The notes beneath the pieces were generated by a model. That model was not told the DNA's origin, did no database searches, and saw nothing but the letters and a program-made list of their open reading frames with translations. The position numbers and the translations under genes are program-made. A stretch of 64,000 nucleotides of DNA, taken from positions 34,674-98,673 of the forward strand of contig NZ_CAFK01000085.1 of assembly GCF_000239815.1 (NCBI RefSeq). The letters are read 5' to 3'. Origin of the DNA: Bradyrhizobium sp. STM 3843. Its GTDB lineage: Bacteria; Pseudomonadota; Alphaproteobacteria; Rhizobiales; Xanthobacteraceae. Position 1 is the first letter of the stretch; each line of letters opens with the position of its first letter. Of this stretch, positions 1-9,804 are shown in pieces.

Positions 1-2
1 TG

Positions 3-146
3 GGCCAGTCGCGGCCGATCCGCTCGGTCCACCGCGGCGAAGGCTGGACACCGCAGACAGTCGCGGAACACGCGATGCCGGCTCTGAAGCCCTCGTTCTA
101 CAAGCTCGACCGTTCCGCCGACATCTTCAGCTGGGATCCGATCTGA
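3..146 (+). CDS. C-terminal end of an unrecognised protein (5' truncated by window)
   Basis: An open frame enters from the left edge and ends with TGA at 144-146, giving about 47 residues ending in ADIFSWDPI. Codon use is GC3-rich like the neighbouring genes, which supports real coding sequence. I do not recognise the family from this short tail, and no motif is complete. It lies 141 bp upstream of, and on the same strand as, the Tat-exported lactonase-like gene. The dyad at 202-226 and a fresh ribosome binding site suggest that the next gene has its own promoter. Confidence 0.5.
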   Translation, partial: GQSRPIRSVHRGEGWTPQTVAEHAMPALKPSFYKLDRSADIFSWDPI

Positions 147-201
147 GCCGACCGTCCGCATCCAGTTGCGTCGCGACACGGCTGCTTGCACTGCAACAAT
201 C

Positions 202-226
202 GCAAGTTGTTTTACAAACAACTTGC
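202..226. promoter_or_regulatory. Perfect inverted repeat, probable operator
   Basis: Two 11-bp arms (GCAAGTTGTTT and AAACAACTTGC) match perfectly around a 3-bp centre. The site ends 61 bp before the start of the lactonase-like gene at 288 and sits in an AT-richer stretch, where a promoter would be expected. The form is that of a dimeric repressor site. The regulator cannot be named from the window. Confidence 0.55.
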
Positions 227-287
227 CCGCATTGTGCCCAGATTATGGCGTATGCCGTCCTTCCAACAAAAACCTGGGAGGACGCAT

Positions 288-1457
288 ATGACAGATCTAC
301 GCCATAGTCCTGACAATGCCTCGCCGGTCGAAGCTCATGGCTTTGACCGACGCAAACTCCTGAAAGGCGCGGCGGCGCTCGCTGCGGCGGCGGTGACGAC
401 GCAAGCGGCGTCTGGCGAGACCGTACCGCCGTTTGGCCAAACAGGCACTCCAACAAGGTCCACTGCCCCGTTGCCCCTGGGCCCGCTCCCGGGGAGCCGC
501 TATCCGGATTCCCATCTGGAGTCAGCGCATCCCAAGACGTCATTCGGGCCCGCCGGATTCCCGGCGTTCGCAGGCACGATGGCGGTCGAGCGCGTCGCAA
601 CCGGTTTCCGCTGGGCCGAGGGCCCGGTCTATTTCCCGGCCGGACGCTATGTGCTGTTCAGTGACATTCCCAATAACCGCATCATGCGTTTCTCGGAAGA
701 TGACGGTCACGTCAGCGTCTATCGCCAGCCGTCGATGAACTCGAACGGCAACACCATCGATCGGGAAGGACGCCTGCTGACGTGCGAACATAGTGGCCGA
801 CGAGTCACCCGGACCGAGCTCGACGGCTCGATCACCATCGTCGCCGACAAGTACAACGGCAAGAGGCTGAACTCGCCAAACGACGTGGTGGTCGCGTCCG
901 ATGGCTCGATCTGGTTCACCGATCCCGTCTACGGTATCGGCGGATTCTATGAGGGCGTGAAAGCCAATCCCGAGCAGGAAAAGCACAACGTCTACCGGGT
1001 CGATCCCAAATCCGGCGACATCAAAGTGGTCGTCGATGACTTCGTGGAGCCCAACGGCCTCGCCTTCGCGCCGGACGAGAAGAAGATCTATATCATCGAC
1101 ACCGGCTTCACCGACGGGCCGGACAACCCGTCGCATATCCGGGTATTCGATGTGGATCTTGCGGCCGGAAAGCTGTCGAACAGCAAGGTCTTCGCCGAGA
1201 TGCCGAAACCCAGCATTACCGATGGCCTGCGCACCGACAGAGACGGGCGTGTCTGGTGCTCGGTGGGTTGGGGTGATCCGAACGAGGACGGCGTGCGCTG
1301 CTACACGGCAGACGGCGATCTCCTCGGCAAGATCCACATCCCGGAAACCGTCGCCAACCTGTGTTTCGGCGGCCAGCAGCGAAACAGACTTTATATCTGC
1401 GGCTCGTCATCGCTGTATGCGGTCTACACCAGCGTGCAGGGTGCGATGAAGCCATAA
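288..1457 (+). CDS. Tat-exported SMP-30/gluconolactonase-family protein
   Basis: The 389-residue product belongs to the SMP-30/gluconolactonase/LRE beta-propeller family, whose members are metal-dependent lactonases. I chose ATG 288 because GGGAGGA lies 5 bp upstream; an in-frame ATG at 186 would precede the likely operator. A twin-arginine motif, DRRKLLKG (about residues 20-27), is followed by an alanine-rich hydrophobic stretch, so export of the folded protein to the periplasm is likely. Candidate metal ligands by family pattern are Glu111 (EGPVY), Asn198 (PND), Asn256 (NGL) and Asp312 (TDG). The real substrate is unknown, and the gene is not linked to sugar-acid genes here. Family call is firm; the exact lactone is not. 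Confidence 0.85.
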   Translation: MTDLRHSPDNASPVEAHGFDRRKLLKGAAALAAAAVTTQAASGETVPPFGQTGTPTRSTAPLPLGPLPGSRYPDSHLESAHPKTSFGPAGFPAFAGTMAVERVATGFRWAEGPVYFPAGRYVLFSDIPNNRIMRFSEDDGHVSVYRQPSMNSNGNTIDREGRLLTCEHSGRRVTRTELDGSITIVADKYNGKRLNSPNDVVVASDGSIWFTDPVYGIGGFYEGVKANPEQEKHNVYRVDPKSGDIKVVVDDFVEPNGLAFAPDEKKIYIIDTGFTDGPDNPSHIRVFDVDLAAGKLSNSKVFAEMPKPSITDGLRTDRDGRVWCSVGWGDPNEDGVRCYTADGDLLGKIHIPETVANLCFGGQQRNRLYICGSSSLYAVYTSVQGAMKP

Positions 1458-1520
1458 CTGGCCTGGTTATGACAGAGCGCCAGCATATTTGTTGATGCGA
1501 TGCCCTGTCTCCACAGCGTC

Positions 1521-1596
1521 ATGGCCGGGCTCGTCCCGGCCATCCACGTCCTGGCTCCGCCGTAGGAAGATCGTAGAGCCCGGGTCAAGCCCGGGC
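1521..1596. repeat. Intergenic palindromic repeat between convergent genes
   Basis: Two adjacent dyads are seen: ATGGCCGGG-N5-CCCGGCCAT at 1521-1543 and GCCCGGG-TCAA-GCCCGGGC at 1578-1596. They lie between the convergent lactonase-like gene and ppc. From general knowledge, such GC-rich palindromes are dispersed in Bradyrhizobium genomes. There is no T-tract, so an intrinsic terminator is not supported. Confidence 0.6.
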
Positions 1597-1649
1597 ATGA
1601 CGGCGGAGCAGGAAGAAGCGCTTTAGCCGTAAAGGACCAGGACGACAGC

Positions 1650-4469
1650 TCAGCCCGTATTTCTCAGCCCCGCCGAAATGCCATTGATCGTCAGCTGAAT
1701 GCCGCGCAGAATCTGCTCGTCCGGATTTTGCGCGCGGTGTTCCTTCAGAAGCTCGACCTGCACGTGGTTGAGCGGGTCGAGATAGGGAAAACGGTTGCGC
1801 ACCGAGCGCTCGAGCAGCGGGTTGCCCTGCAACAGTCGGTCCTGCCCCATGATGTCGAGCAGCGTTTCGATCGCCAGGTGGTATTCACGACGAATGCGGC
1901 CGAAGATCTTCTCGCGCAAGGCCTCGTCCGGCACCAGCTCGGCATAGCGCGAGGCAATCGCGATCGAGCTCTTCGCCAGCACCATGTCCATGTTCGACAG
2001 CAGCATGCGGAAGAACGGCCATTCGCGATAGAGCTCCTTCAGGAACGGCATGCCCTGTTCCGGATGTTCCGCGATCCAGGCTTCCACCGCGCTGCCGAAT
2101 CCGTACCATCCCGGCAGCATCAGCCGACACTGCGCCCAGGAGAACACCCAGGGAATCGCGCGCAGATCCTCGATCGCGCGCGTCTTCTTGCGCGAGGCCG
2201 GCCGGCTGCCGATGTTGAGCGTCGCGATCTCGTTGATGACGGTCGACTCCCAGAAATATTCGACGAAGCCGTCGGTCTCGTAGACCAGGCCGCGATAGGC
2301 GTTGAAGGCGAGCTCCGACAACCGATCCATCGCGGTGAGATACTCCCGCTTCGGCGCCGGCTGCCGCGGATGCAACAGGCTCGCCTCCAACGTCGCAGCG
2401 GCGAGAATTTCCAGATTGTTGCGGCCGACCTCCGCGTTGGAATATTTGCTGGAGATGATCTCGCCCTGCTCGGTGATCCGGATCTGCCCGTTCACGGCAC
2501 CTCCCGGCTGGGCGATGATCGCGTCATAGCTTGGGCCGCCGCCGCGACCGACCGACCCGCCGCGACCATGAAACAGCCGCAGCCTTACGCCGTGGCGCTC
2601 GAAGATCTCAACGAGGCCGATCTCGGCCTTGTAGAGCTCCCAGCCCGAAGTGACGAAGCCGCCATCCTTGTTGCTGTCGGAATAACCGAGCATCACTTCC
2701 TGCACCGCGCCGCGGCTGTCGACCAAACGGCGATAATCGTGCAACGCCAGCATCCGATCCATGATGCCGCTCGAGGCCTGGAGGTCCTCGATCGTCTCGA
2801 ACAGCGGCACGATATTGACGCCGCTGCGCCCCGACGGGTCGATCAGCCCGACCTCCTTCAACAGCAGCGCGACTTCCAGCATATCCGACATCCCCTTGCA
2901 CATCGAGATGATGCATTGGGGGATGACGTCGGCGCCGAACGTCGCGTGTGCCTCGGCAGCAGCCCGGAACAATTCCAGCTCGCCGATCGTCTCATCACTA
3001 TATTTGACGAAATGCGAGACCAGCGGACGCGCGTTACGCAACTCGCCAGTCAAGAGCGCGATCCGCGCTTCTTCGCCGAGAGCGAGATAGGACATGCCGG
3101 GCATCGCGGTGTCGAGCAGTTCGGCGACAGTCCGCTCGTGCACGGCGGAGTTCTGCCGGATGTCGAGCCGCGCCAGATGGAAGCCGAAGCAATCCACCGC
3201 GCGACGCAGCATGCGCAAGCGCCCGCGCGCGATGACCGCCGCATTGTTGGCGATCAGCGACCGATGCAGGACATCGAGATCGTCCTGCAATTCGCGGACG
3301 CTCTTGTAGGGCGCGCCCTCGCCGACCGGCGGCCGACTGATCTGAATGCCGAGCTTCTTCGCGGTCGCGGTCAGCCGCGCATAGATGCCGGAGACTGCGA
3401 GCCGATACGGCTCGCCGCTGCGATGCGGCGAGGTGTCCGGCGAGCGCTCGGCCAACGCGCGCAGCTCGTCGGAAATGTCCGCCAGATGAGCGGCGATCGA
3501 CAGCTCGCCGCCGAGCAGATGCAGTTCCTCCAGATAATAATGCAGGACGAGGCTGGACTGCAGCTTCAGGGTGCCTCGCATCACGTCGGCGGTCACGAAA
3601 GGATTGCCGTCGCGGTCGCCGCCGATCCAGCTCCCCATCCGCAAGAAGGACGCGAGATCGCCAGCGACCTCCTCGCCGTCATTGAGCCGGTCCTCCAGCG
3701 CGCACAGCAGCGCCGGCACTTCGCGGAGGAAGGTGTAGTCGTAGAACGACAGGCCGTTGGTGACCTCGTCGAGCACCGTCAGCTTGGTCCGGCGCAACAG
3801 GTTGGTCTGCCACAAGGTCAGCACCGCCCGTCGCAGTGCCTCGTCGCTCGCCTCGCGCTCTTCCGGCGTGAGCTGCACGCGCTCGCGGCGGTCGAGCAGC
3901 GCGGCAATCTCCCATTCGCGATCCATCGTGCTCCTGCGGCGCACTTCGGTCGGATGCGCGGTCAGCACGGGGCTGACCAGAGCGGTCGCAAAAAACTTGC
4001 GCAGGTCGGCCGCGCCGAAGCCGGCCCCTTTGGCATGTGACAGGGTGGCGGCCAGCATTCCGCTGCCGCCATTTGCATCCGTGCGCGCCCGCATGCGGCG
4101 GATATTGTTCTGGTCCTCGGCGATATTGGCGAGATGCGAGAAATAGCTGAAGGCGCGGACGATACGCACGGTCTCCGCGATCGTCATGCCGTCGAGGATC
4201 TGCTCCAACTCCCGCCGCGCCGAACGATCCTCATCGCGGTGGAACCGCACCGAGGTCTGGCGGATGCGTTCGACCAGCTCGAACACGTCGGCGCCTTCCT
4301 GGTCGCGGACGGTATCGCCGAGGATTCGACCGAGCAGCCGAATGTCCTCGCGGAGCCGTACGTCTTCCTCCATCGCCTGCGCCTCAGCAGCGCGATTTGA
4401 TCTCGTGTCGGCGTCGGAAGGCTGGACGTCGGAAGGCGTGATGTCGGAAGGCTTCGGCTGCGGCGACAT
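1650..4469 (-). CDS. ppc: Phosphoenolpyruvate carboxylase
   Basis: PEP carboxylase adds bicarbonate to phosphoenolpyruvate to form oxaloacetate, an anaplerotic cytosolic reaction. The 939-residue length is normal for bacterial enzymes. Family hallmarks appear in order: [13 protein letters not shown] with the catalytic His near residue 172, [12 protein letters not shown] at about 279-290, [13 protein letters not shown] at about 592-604, and the glycine loop [14 protein letters not shown] from about 633. The C-terminus, RNTG, resembles the conserved active-site-closing tail. The first 25 residues are Ser/Pro/Asp-rich with a repeated PSD unit and look disordered. The gene stands alone on its strand and converges on the lactonase-like gene. 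Identification is secure. Confidence 0.97.
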   Translation of the reverse strand: MSPQPKPSDITPSDVQPSDADTRSNRAAEAQAMEEDVRLREDIRLLGRILGDTVRDQEGADVFELVERIRQTSVRFHRDEDRSARRELEQILDGMTIAETVRIVRAFSYFSHLANIAEDQNNIRRMRARTDANGGSGMLAATLSHAKGAGFGAADLRKFFATALVSPVLTAHPTEVRRRSTMDREWEIAALLDRRERVQLTPEEREASDEALRRAVLTLWQTNLLRRTKLTVLDEVTNGLSFYDYTFLREVPALLCALEDRLNDGEEVAGDLASFLRMGSWIGGDRDGNPFVTADVMRGTLKLQSSLVLHYYLEELHLLGGELSIAAHLADISDELRALAERSPDTSPHRSGEPYRLAVSGIYARLTATAKKLGIQISRPPVGEGAPYKSVRELQDDLDVLHRSLIANNAAVIARGRLRMLRRAVDCFGFHLARLDIRQNSAVHERTVAELLDTAMPGMSYLALGEEARIALLTGELRNARPLVSHFVKYSDETIGELELFRAAAEAHATFGADVIPQCIISMCKGMSDMLEVALLLKEVGLIDPSGRSGVNIVPLFETIEDLQASSGIMDRMLALHDYRRLVDSRGAVQEVMLGYSDSNKDGGFVTSGWELYKAEIGLVEIFERHGVRLRLFHGRGGSVGRGGGPSYDAIIAQPGGAVNGQIRITEQGEIISSKYSNAEVGRNNLEILAAATLEASLLHPRQPAPKREYLTAMDRLSELAFNAYRGLVYETDGFVEYFWESTVINEIATLNIGSRPASRKKTRAIEDLRAIPWVFSWAQCRLMLPGWYGFGSAVEAWIAEHPEQGMPFLKELYREWPFFRMLLSNMDMVLAKSSIAIASRYAELVPDEALREKIFGRIRREYHLAIETLLDIMGQDRLLQGNPLLERSVRNRFPYLDPLNHVQVELLKEHRAQNPDEQILRGIQLTINGISAGLRNTG

Positions 4470-4574
4470 GGCTCTTCTCCCCAGAAGCTGCCCGGCAACC
4501 CGTCAGTCTGCAAGTTTTTTGCCGCAGCGCAAGATGAAGATGCGGGCTGTGCCGCTCCGGGACGAGGCGAGACG

Positions 4575-5387
4575 TCAAACATCGACAAATCGCGGCGCCC
4601 GCTTCTCGATATTGGCACGCACGGCCTCGAGCTGGTTCGGACTGCCAATCAGCTTCTGCTGCTCGACCGACTCGGCCAGCAGTGCTGGACCGGGATCGAC
4701 AGATAGGTTGTTCAGCATCCGCTTTGCGGCGCGGATCGCATCGGGGCTCTTGCCGGCGATCTCCAACGCTGTCTCCAACGCAGCGGCGCGCGGATCATCG
4801 CAGATGCGGGTGACCAGGCCATAGGACTGCGCTTCCTGGGCCGAGAAGACGCGTCCCGTATAGGTCAGCTCGCGCAGGATATCGTCGCGCATGAGCGTCG
4901 CCAGAATTGGAGTTCCCGCCATGTCGGGCACCAGGCCCCATTTGATCTCCATGATCGACATCCTGGTATCGGGGGCGGCGTAACGCATGTCCGCGCCGAG
5001 CGCGAGCTGGAAACCACCGCCGAACGCAACACCATGCACCGCAGCAATCACCGGCACCGGCAATTGCCGCCAGCCCCACACCGCCTGCTGGGCGAAATTG
5101 GCCTGACCGTGGGTGCGGATGGTCAGATCGCGCGCCTCACCGCCGGGAATACCGTTGCCGCCGCTGTCGTTCATCGCCGCAAAGCGTCCCATATCGAGAC
5201 CCGCGCAGAATGCACGCCCCTCACCTGAGAGCACGACCGCGCGCAGGCCCTTCTCCTTGGACAGCCGCTCGGTCGCCTTAACCAGCGCCTCGAACATCGC
5301 CATGTCGAGCGCATTCATCTTGTCGGCCCTGACGAGGCGGACGTCGGCAACCCCGTTCTTGATCTCGATTGCTATCCGGCTTTCCAT
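4575..5387 (-). CDS. Crotonase/enoyl-CoA hydratase-isomerase family protein
   Basis: This 270-residue crotonase-fold protein acts on an acyl-CoA thioester. The oxyanion-hole segments are FCAGLDM (about residue 60) and the GGGFQLAL helix. At the two positions that carry the catalytic glutamates in classical enoyl-CoA hydratase, the first is Gln (GGGFQLAL) while the second Glu is kept (MEIKWG). LVPDMAG adds an Asp, as in dienoyl-CoA isomerases. An isomerase or a different crotonase reaction is therefore at least as likely as hydration. The start follows AGGGAGAA. The gene is divergent from the dienoyl-CoA-reductase-like SDR 101 bp away, so the two may act together on unsaturated acyl-CoAs (inference). 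Confidence 0.85.
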   Translation of the reverse strand: MESRIAIEIKNGVADVRLVRADKMNALDMAMFEALVKATERLSKEKGLRAVVLSGEGRAFCAGLDMGRFAAMNDSGGNGIPGGEARDLTIRTHGQANFAQQAVWGWRQLPVPVIAAVHGVAFGGGFQLALGADMRYAAPDTRMSIMEIKWGLVPDMAGTPILATLMRDDILRELTYTGRVFSAQEAQSYGLVTRICDDPRAAALETALEIAGKSPDAIRAAKRMLNNLSVDPGPALLAESVEQQKLIGSPNQLEAVRANIEKRAPRFVDV

Positions 5388-5488
5388 CGAAAGGTTCTCC
5401 CTGGCCCTCTTCTTTCCGGCTTTACAGGAAACCGGCAGAGCGATTTAGTCAATCAACCGATGTACGACGGGATTCTGAGGTACAGCAC

Positions 5489-6364
5489 ATGTTCCAGGAC
5501 AATCTCCTCGCAGGCCGACGGATTCTGGTGACAGGTGGCGGGACAGGACTCGGCAAGGCGATGGCCGCGCGCTTCCTGCAGCTCGGCGCCGAAGTGCATA
5601 TTTGCGGGCGGCGGAAAATCGTTTGCGACGAGACCGCGACCGAGCTGATGGATCTCCATGGCGGCCAGGTCACCAGCCATGGCGTCGATATCAGAAGCGC
5701 TCAAGCCGTCGAGGAGATGGTCGAGAACATCTTCCGCGAAGGCGGCCTCACCGATCTCATCAACAATGCCGCCGGCAATTTCATCTCGCGCACCGAGGAC
5801 CTCAGTCCGCGCGGTTTCGATGCCGTGGCGAACATCGTCATGCACGGCACCTTCTACGTGACGCACGCCGTCGGCCGACGCTGGATCGCAGCCAAGCAGC
5901 CCGGCAATGTCGTGTCGATCACGGTCACCTGGGTGCGCAACGGCTCGCCCTATGTGGTGCCGTCGGCGATGAGCAAGTCGGCGATCCACGCCATGACGAT
6001 GTCGCTTGCGGCCGAATGGGGCCGCTATGGCATTCGGCTGAACACGATCGCACCCGGCGAAATCCCCACGGAAGGCATGAGCAAGCGCATCAAGCCCGGC
6101 GACGAGGCCGGCGCACGAACCAAGGCGATGAACCCGATGGGCCGGGTCGGCACCATGGAGGAATTGCAGAACCTCGCGGTGTTCCTGATCTCCGGCGGCT
6201 GCGACTGGATCAACGGCGAGACGATCGCGATGGATGGAGCCCAGGCGCTGGCGATGGGCGGCAATTTCTATCAGCTGCGCGACTGGACCGACGAGGACTG
6301 GGCCAAGGCGAAGGATTCGATCAAGGCGCAGAACGAGAAGGACCGCGCGACCCGCGCGAGCTGA
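5489..6364 (+). CDS. SDR oxidoreductase, 2,4-dienoyl-CoA reductase-like
   Basis: A 291-residue short-chain dehydrogenase/reductase. The nucleotide-binding TGGGTGLG is at 15-22 and NNAAGN at 92-97. The usual YxxxK is replaced by Ser159-x-x-x-Lys163 (SAMSK), exactly as in the 2,4-dienoyl-CoA reductase branch (DECR), and the context GSPYVVPSAMSK matches that branch closely. The residue aligned with the distant catalytic Tyr of human DECR1 is Trp148 here. The start at 5489 is chosen from GAGG 8 bp upstream; an upstream in-frame start would overlap the divergent crotonase start region. Expected role: NADPH-dependent reduction of dienoyl-CoA in beta-oxidation of unsaturated fatty acids. Confidence 0.85.
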   Translation: MFQDNLLAGRRILVTGGGTGLGKAMAARFLQLGAEVHICGRRKIVCDETATELMDLHGGQVTSHGVDIRSAQAVEEMVENIFREGGLTDLINNAAGNFISRTEDLSPRGFDAVANIVMHGTFYVTHAVGRRWIAAKQPGNVVSITVTWVRNGSPYVVPSAMSKSAIHAMTMSLAAEWGRYGIRLNTIAPGEIPTEGMSKRIKPGDEAGARTKAMNPMGRVGTMEELQNLAVFLISGGCDWINGETIAMDGAQALAMGGNFYQLRDWTDEDWAKAKDSIKAQNEKDRATRAS

Positions 6365-6657
6365 CACGCTCGCCTCCGCGAAGCCAGCGCCAATCGCAGC
6401 GCAGTTTGTGCGGCCACGGTGAGATAGGACCTCGGTTGTGGTGCCAATCGCCTCATCGCGGCACGATCCGCGACGCGATTGAAGCGATGCACTCTGCTGT
6501 TGACCACGCGTGCGAAACTGCGACGCGTCATCGCAGTGTCATCAAATTCGGATTCATCTGAAATTCGACGATCGTCTCCTTCCTTCCCCTGACGCGAAGA
6601 CATTTCTGCTTCGTTCGTCGGCATAATTTTCTGCGCCCCAAGATTGGATAGACATAA

Positions 6658-8259
6658 ATGATCACAAATCTCTCTTCGCTGAGGGCTTCGCGCCATGACG
6701 CCTGGACGTCTCTCGCAGCCGGTGCGAGCGCGCTGCTGCTGATGACGGGCGCCGCCTGCGCGGATTCCTCCGTCACTTTCCAGGGACAGACCTACGTCAA
6801 CAAGGGCCTGGTCGGCATCGCCCGCGTTCCGTCGAACGCTGTCGATCAGTTCGGCGACACGCTCGGCGGCTTCGGCTCCGGCATGGCGATGAATCTCGAC
6901 AGCTGGCACAAGAATCGCGACGGCAGCTATGGCGGCACCTCGTACATGCTGCCGGACCGTGGCTGGAATACGCAAGGAACGGTCGACTTCCACGGCCGGC
7001 TGCATCGCTTCGAGCTCACGCTCAATCCGCTCTATTCCGGCTCGACCACCAGCCAGAACCAGCTGCAGCTGAACTACAAGGGCTCGATCCTGTTTCATCG
7101 CTGGGGTGGCCAGCAGACCACGGGCCTCGATCCGGCCGGCGTGCAGCCGGCGGATCTCATCTTCCCCGATCTGCCGATCGCCTCCAACAAGAGCATCAGC
7201 CTCGACAATGAGGCCGTGGTGCATGTCGGCGACGGCACCTACTGGGTCAGCGATGAATACGGCGCCTACATTTATCACTATGATCACCACGGCGCGCTGT
7301 TGAACGTGATCCGGCCGCCGGATGCCTTCATCCCGATGCGCCGCGACAGCTCGGGCAACCTGGTCGAGGACTTCTCCGCCAATAGCCCGCCGATCGGCGC
7401 GACCTATGACAAGGGCAATCCAGTCTCGGGCCGGCAGAACAACCAGGGCTTCGAGGGTCTGGCCATGAGCCCGGACCGCAAGACCCTGTTCATCCTGCTG
7501 CAGAGCGCGCTGATCCAGGACCTCGATGCAACCAGTTCGAAGACCATCAAGCTGACCCGCAACAACACCCGCCTGCTGGCCTATGATCTGCGCCACCGCC
7601 AGCCCAAGCTGGTCGGCGAATATGTCGTGCAGCTGCCGCATTATCAGGATCAGACCACGACGACCCCGACCCTGCTCACGGCGGCTCAGAGCGAGCTGCT
7701 TGCGCTCAACGATCATCAGTTCCTGGTGCTCGCCCGCGACAGCAGTGGCGGCTTTACAGCGAAGAGCGCCGGCTCTGTCTATCGCAGCGTCGACCTGCTC
7801 GACATTTCCGGAGCGACCAACATCGCCGGTACCGCGTATGACAGCCCTACTACGCCGGTCGCGCCGAAAGGCGTGCTCCTCAGCACGATCACGCCCGCGA
7901 TCTATCAGAAATTTCTTGATATCAACGACAACACCCAGCTGAACCGCTTCGGCCTGCACAACGGCGCACCGAACGACAGCAATGACCTGTACGAAAAGTG
8001 GGAAAGCATGGCGGTGGTGCCCGTCGGTGATCCCAGGGCGCCGCACGACTACTTCCTGTTCGTCGGCAGCGACAACGACTTCATCACCCAGGACGGCCAT
8101 ATGGTCGGGCAAGCCTACGCCGATGCCACGGGTGCCAATGTCGACACGCTGGTGCTGGTCTATCGCGTGACGCTGCCGACCTATGTGCGTCCGCAGACTA
8201 ATCCGTTCGAGCATTTTGCGGGTTTCGGGTTCGGCTTCGATTTCGACGATCATCACTGA
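6658..8259 (+). CDS. Secreted esterase-like activity of phytase family protein
   Basis: A 533-residue exported protein. The N-terminus has a signal peptide (SLAAGASALLLMTGAACADS, predicted cleavage after ACA). The mature part matches the esterase-like/phytase-like family (PF13449 type): IARVPSNAVDQFGD near the start, LPDRGWN, DNEAVVHVGDGTYWVSDEYGAYIY and NQGFEGLAMSPDRKTLF, the last two being typical propeller-blade motifs. It probably hydrolyses phosphate or carboxyl esters in the periplasm. The C-terminus is unusually Phe/Gly/Asp/His-rich (GFGFGFDFDDHH) and could bind metal. The gene has its own AT-rich upstream region of about 290 bp and ends at a strong terminator. Confidence 0.8.
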   Translation: MITNLSSLRASRHDAWTSLAAGASALLLMTGAACADSSVTFQGQTYVNKGLVGIARVPSNAVDQFGDTLGGFGSGMAMNLDSWHKNRDGSYGGTSYMLPDRGWNTQGTVDFHGRLHRFELTLNPLYSGSTTSQNQLQLNYKGSILFHRWGGQQTTGLDPAGVQPADLIFPDLPIASNKSISLDNEAVVHVGDGTYWVSDEYGAYIYHYDHHGALLNVIRPPDAFIPMRRDSSGNLVEDFSANSPPIGATYDKGNPVSGRQNNQGFEGLAMSPDRKTLFILLQSALIQDLDATSSKTIKLTRNNTRLLAYDLRHRQPKLVGEYVVQLPHYQDQTTTTPTLLTAAQSELLALNDHQFLVLARDSSGGFTAKSAGSVYRSVDLLDISGATNIAGTAYDSPTTPVAPKGVLLSTITPAIYQKFLDINDNTQLNRFGLHNGAPNDSNDLYEKWESMAVVPVGDPRAPHDYFLFVGSDNDFITQDGHMVGQAYADATGANVDTLVLVYRVTLPTYVRPQTNPFEHFAGFGFGFDFDDHH

Positions 8260-8283
8260 TCTCGCCGAAAGTGCAGCGATCCG

Positions 8284-8314
8284 ACCGCCGGCCTGCCCAA
8301 GGCCGGCGGTTTTT
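8284..8314 (+). terminator. Rho-independent terminator
   Basis: A perfect 11-bp stem (ACCGCCGGCCT / AGGCCGGCGGT) with a 5-nt loop is followed by five T residues. It lies 24 bp after the stop of the phytase-like gene and in front of the convergent acyl-CoA dehydrogenase. Confidence 0.9.
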
Positions 8315-8348
8315 GCTGATGCCACGTCGCAACGAATCGATCGATCTC

Positions 8349-9626
8349 TCACGCGCGCTTGCCCGCCCCCATATAGCCGAACAGGAATCCCGCCACCTTG
8401 CGCATCTGGATCTCCTCGCTGCCCTCGGTGATGCGGTAGCGGCGGTGATGGCGGTAGATGTGCTCGAACGGCTTGTGCCGCGAATAGCCCATGCCGCCAT
8501 GCACCTGGATCGCGCGGTCCGCGGCCTCGCAGCAGAGCCGGTTGGCCCAGTAGTTACACATCGAGACCTTGTCGGAGAGCGTGTGCTCGACCTCGGCCTG
8601 GGTCATCTGGTCCATTTGCCAGGCCGTCTTGCGGATCAGAAGCCGCAGCATTTCCGCCTGCGTCGCAAGCTCCACCAGCGGCCACTGGATCGCCTGGTTC
8701 TCGGCCAGCGCCTTGCCGAAGGGTTTCCGTTCGCGTGCGTAGTTCACACTCTCATTGATGCAGTAGACCGCTGCCCCCAGCGAGCTCGCAGCCTGGCGAA
8801 TGCGATTCTCATGCACGAAGCATTGCGCCAGCGACAGGCCGCGCCCGACCTCGCCGAACACGGCGTCTTCCGGCACGAACACGTCGTTAAAGCTGACGCG
8901 CGGATGATCGGTCGGCATGTTGAAGGTCCAGAGATATTCCTCGACCTTCACGCCCTCGCTGTTTGCCGGCACCAGGAAACAGCTGATGCCGCGGGCATCG
9001 CCGTCATTGCCGGAGGTGCGGGCAAACAGCGCGCAGTGCGTGGCGACATGCATACCGGTGGTCCACATCTTCTCGCCATTGATCAGCCAGCCCTTGACGT
9101 TGTCGCGCGTTGCCGGCACCGCCTTGGTCTCCATATGCGTGGCGTCGGAGCCATGATGTGGTTCGGTCAGGCCGAAGGTGATGCGGTATTTGCCGGTGAT
9201 TGTCCCGTCGATCATCTCCTTCTGGTTCTCGCTGCCGTAGCGGTCGAGCATGGTGACGACAGGAAAATTGCCTACGATCGAATGCTCGTTCTGCAGATCG
9301 TTGTGCAGGCCAAGCCCCTTGGATGCGAAGTGCTCGCGGATCACGGCCATCCAGAGGTTCGAGCCATCCCTGCCGCCATAGCGCTTCGGGATCGCAAAGC
9401 GCAGGTGGCCGGCTCGGTCGGCGCGATCCTTGGCCTGGCGCAGCAGCGCCTCCCACTCATGCCGCGGCAGCCCGCCATTGTCGAAGTCGGTGCGGGCCCA
9501 TTCGCGGCGATGGTCGAAGAAGCGGATGTTGTCATCGGACTGTTCCAAGGGCTTGATCTCGGTGTCGATGAAACGATCGAGCTCGGCGAGATAGGCGACG
9601 AGCTCCTGGGGCAAGGAAAAGTCCAT
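8349..9626 (-). CDS. Acyl-CoA dehydrogenase family protein
   Basis: FAD-dependent alpha,beta-dehydrogenation of an acyl-CoA, with electrons passed to ETF. The 425-residue product has the usual order: helical N-domain, the beta-domain segment FGLTEPHHGSDATHME (the FAD/substrate TEP-GSD motif), and a C-terminal helical domain with QVHGGMGYSRHKPFEHIYRHHRRYRITEGSEE, where the Glu of ITEGS sits at the usual catalytic-base position. The ATG at 9626 is chosen because GGGAGAG lies just upstream; an in-frame start 13 codons earlier has no such site. It diverges from an enoyl-CoA hydratase and is near the LvaAB-like kinase operon, so a role in branched or hydroxylated acyl-CoA breakdown is possible (inference). 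Confidence 0.92.
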   Translation of the reverse strand: MDFSLPQELVAYLAELDRFIDTEIKPLEQSDDNIRFFDHRREWARTDFDNGGLPRHEWEALLRQAKDRADRAGHLRFAIPKRYGGRDGSNLWMAVIREHFASKGLGLHNDLQNEHSIVGNFPVVTMLDRYGSENQKEMIDGTITGKYRITFGLTEPHHGSDATHMETKAVPATRDNVKGWLINGEKMWTTGMHVATHCALFARTSGNDGDARGISCFLVPANSEGVKVEEYLWTFNMPTDHPRVSFNDVFVPEDAVFGEVGRGLSLAQCFVHENRIRQAASSLGAAVYCINESVNYARERKPFGKALAENQAIQWPLVELATQAEMLRLLIRKTAWQMDQMTQAEVEHTLSDKVSMCNYWANRLCCEAADRAIQVHGGMGYSRHKPFEHIYRHHRRYRITEGSEEIQMRKVAGFLFGYMGAGKRA

Positions 9627-9804
9627 GGCATCTCTCCCGGCATTTTGTTGTTTGTCGTACCGCACGCGCGACGCATCTCGCCGTGATCGGCGGTCTGCTT
9701 GCGACGCGCGCCGTCCCTGCGTATTTGAGGCAGCGCGCGAGCTGAGCTTGCGCTAGTCTCGCGCGCGAACATTCCACATCAACGAAAAACTGGAGGGACC
9801 GCCG

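Noticed and set aside
1578..1604. GC-rich hairpin as terminator for ppc
   Set aside because: No T-tract follows on either strand, and the sequence fits a dispersed palindrome better.
1728..4040. Long plus-strand frame opposite ppc
   Set aside because: ppc motifs on the minus strand are unambiguous; the plus frame is its shadow.
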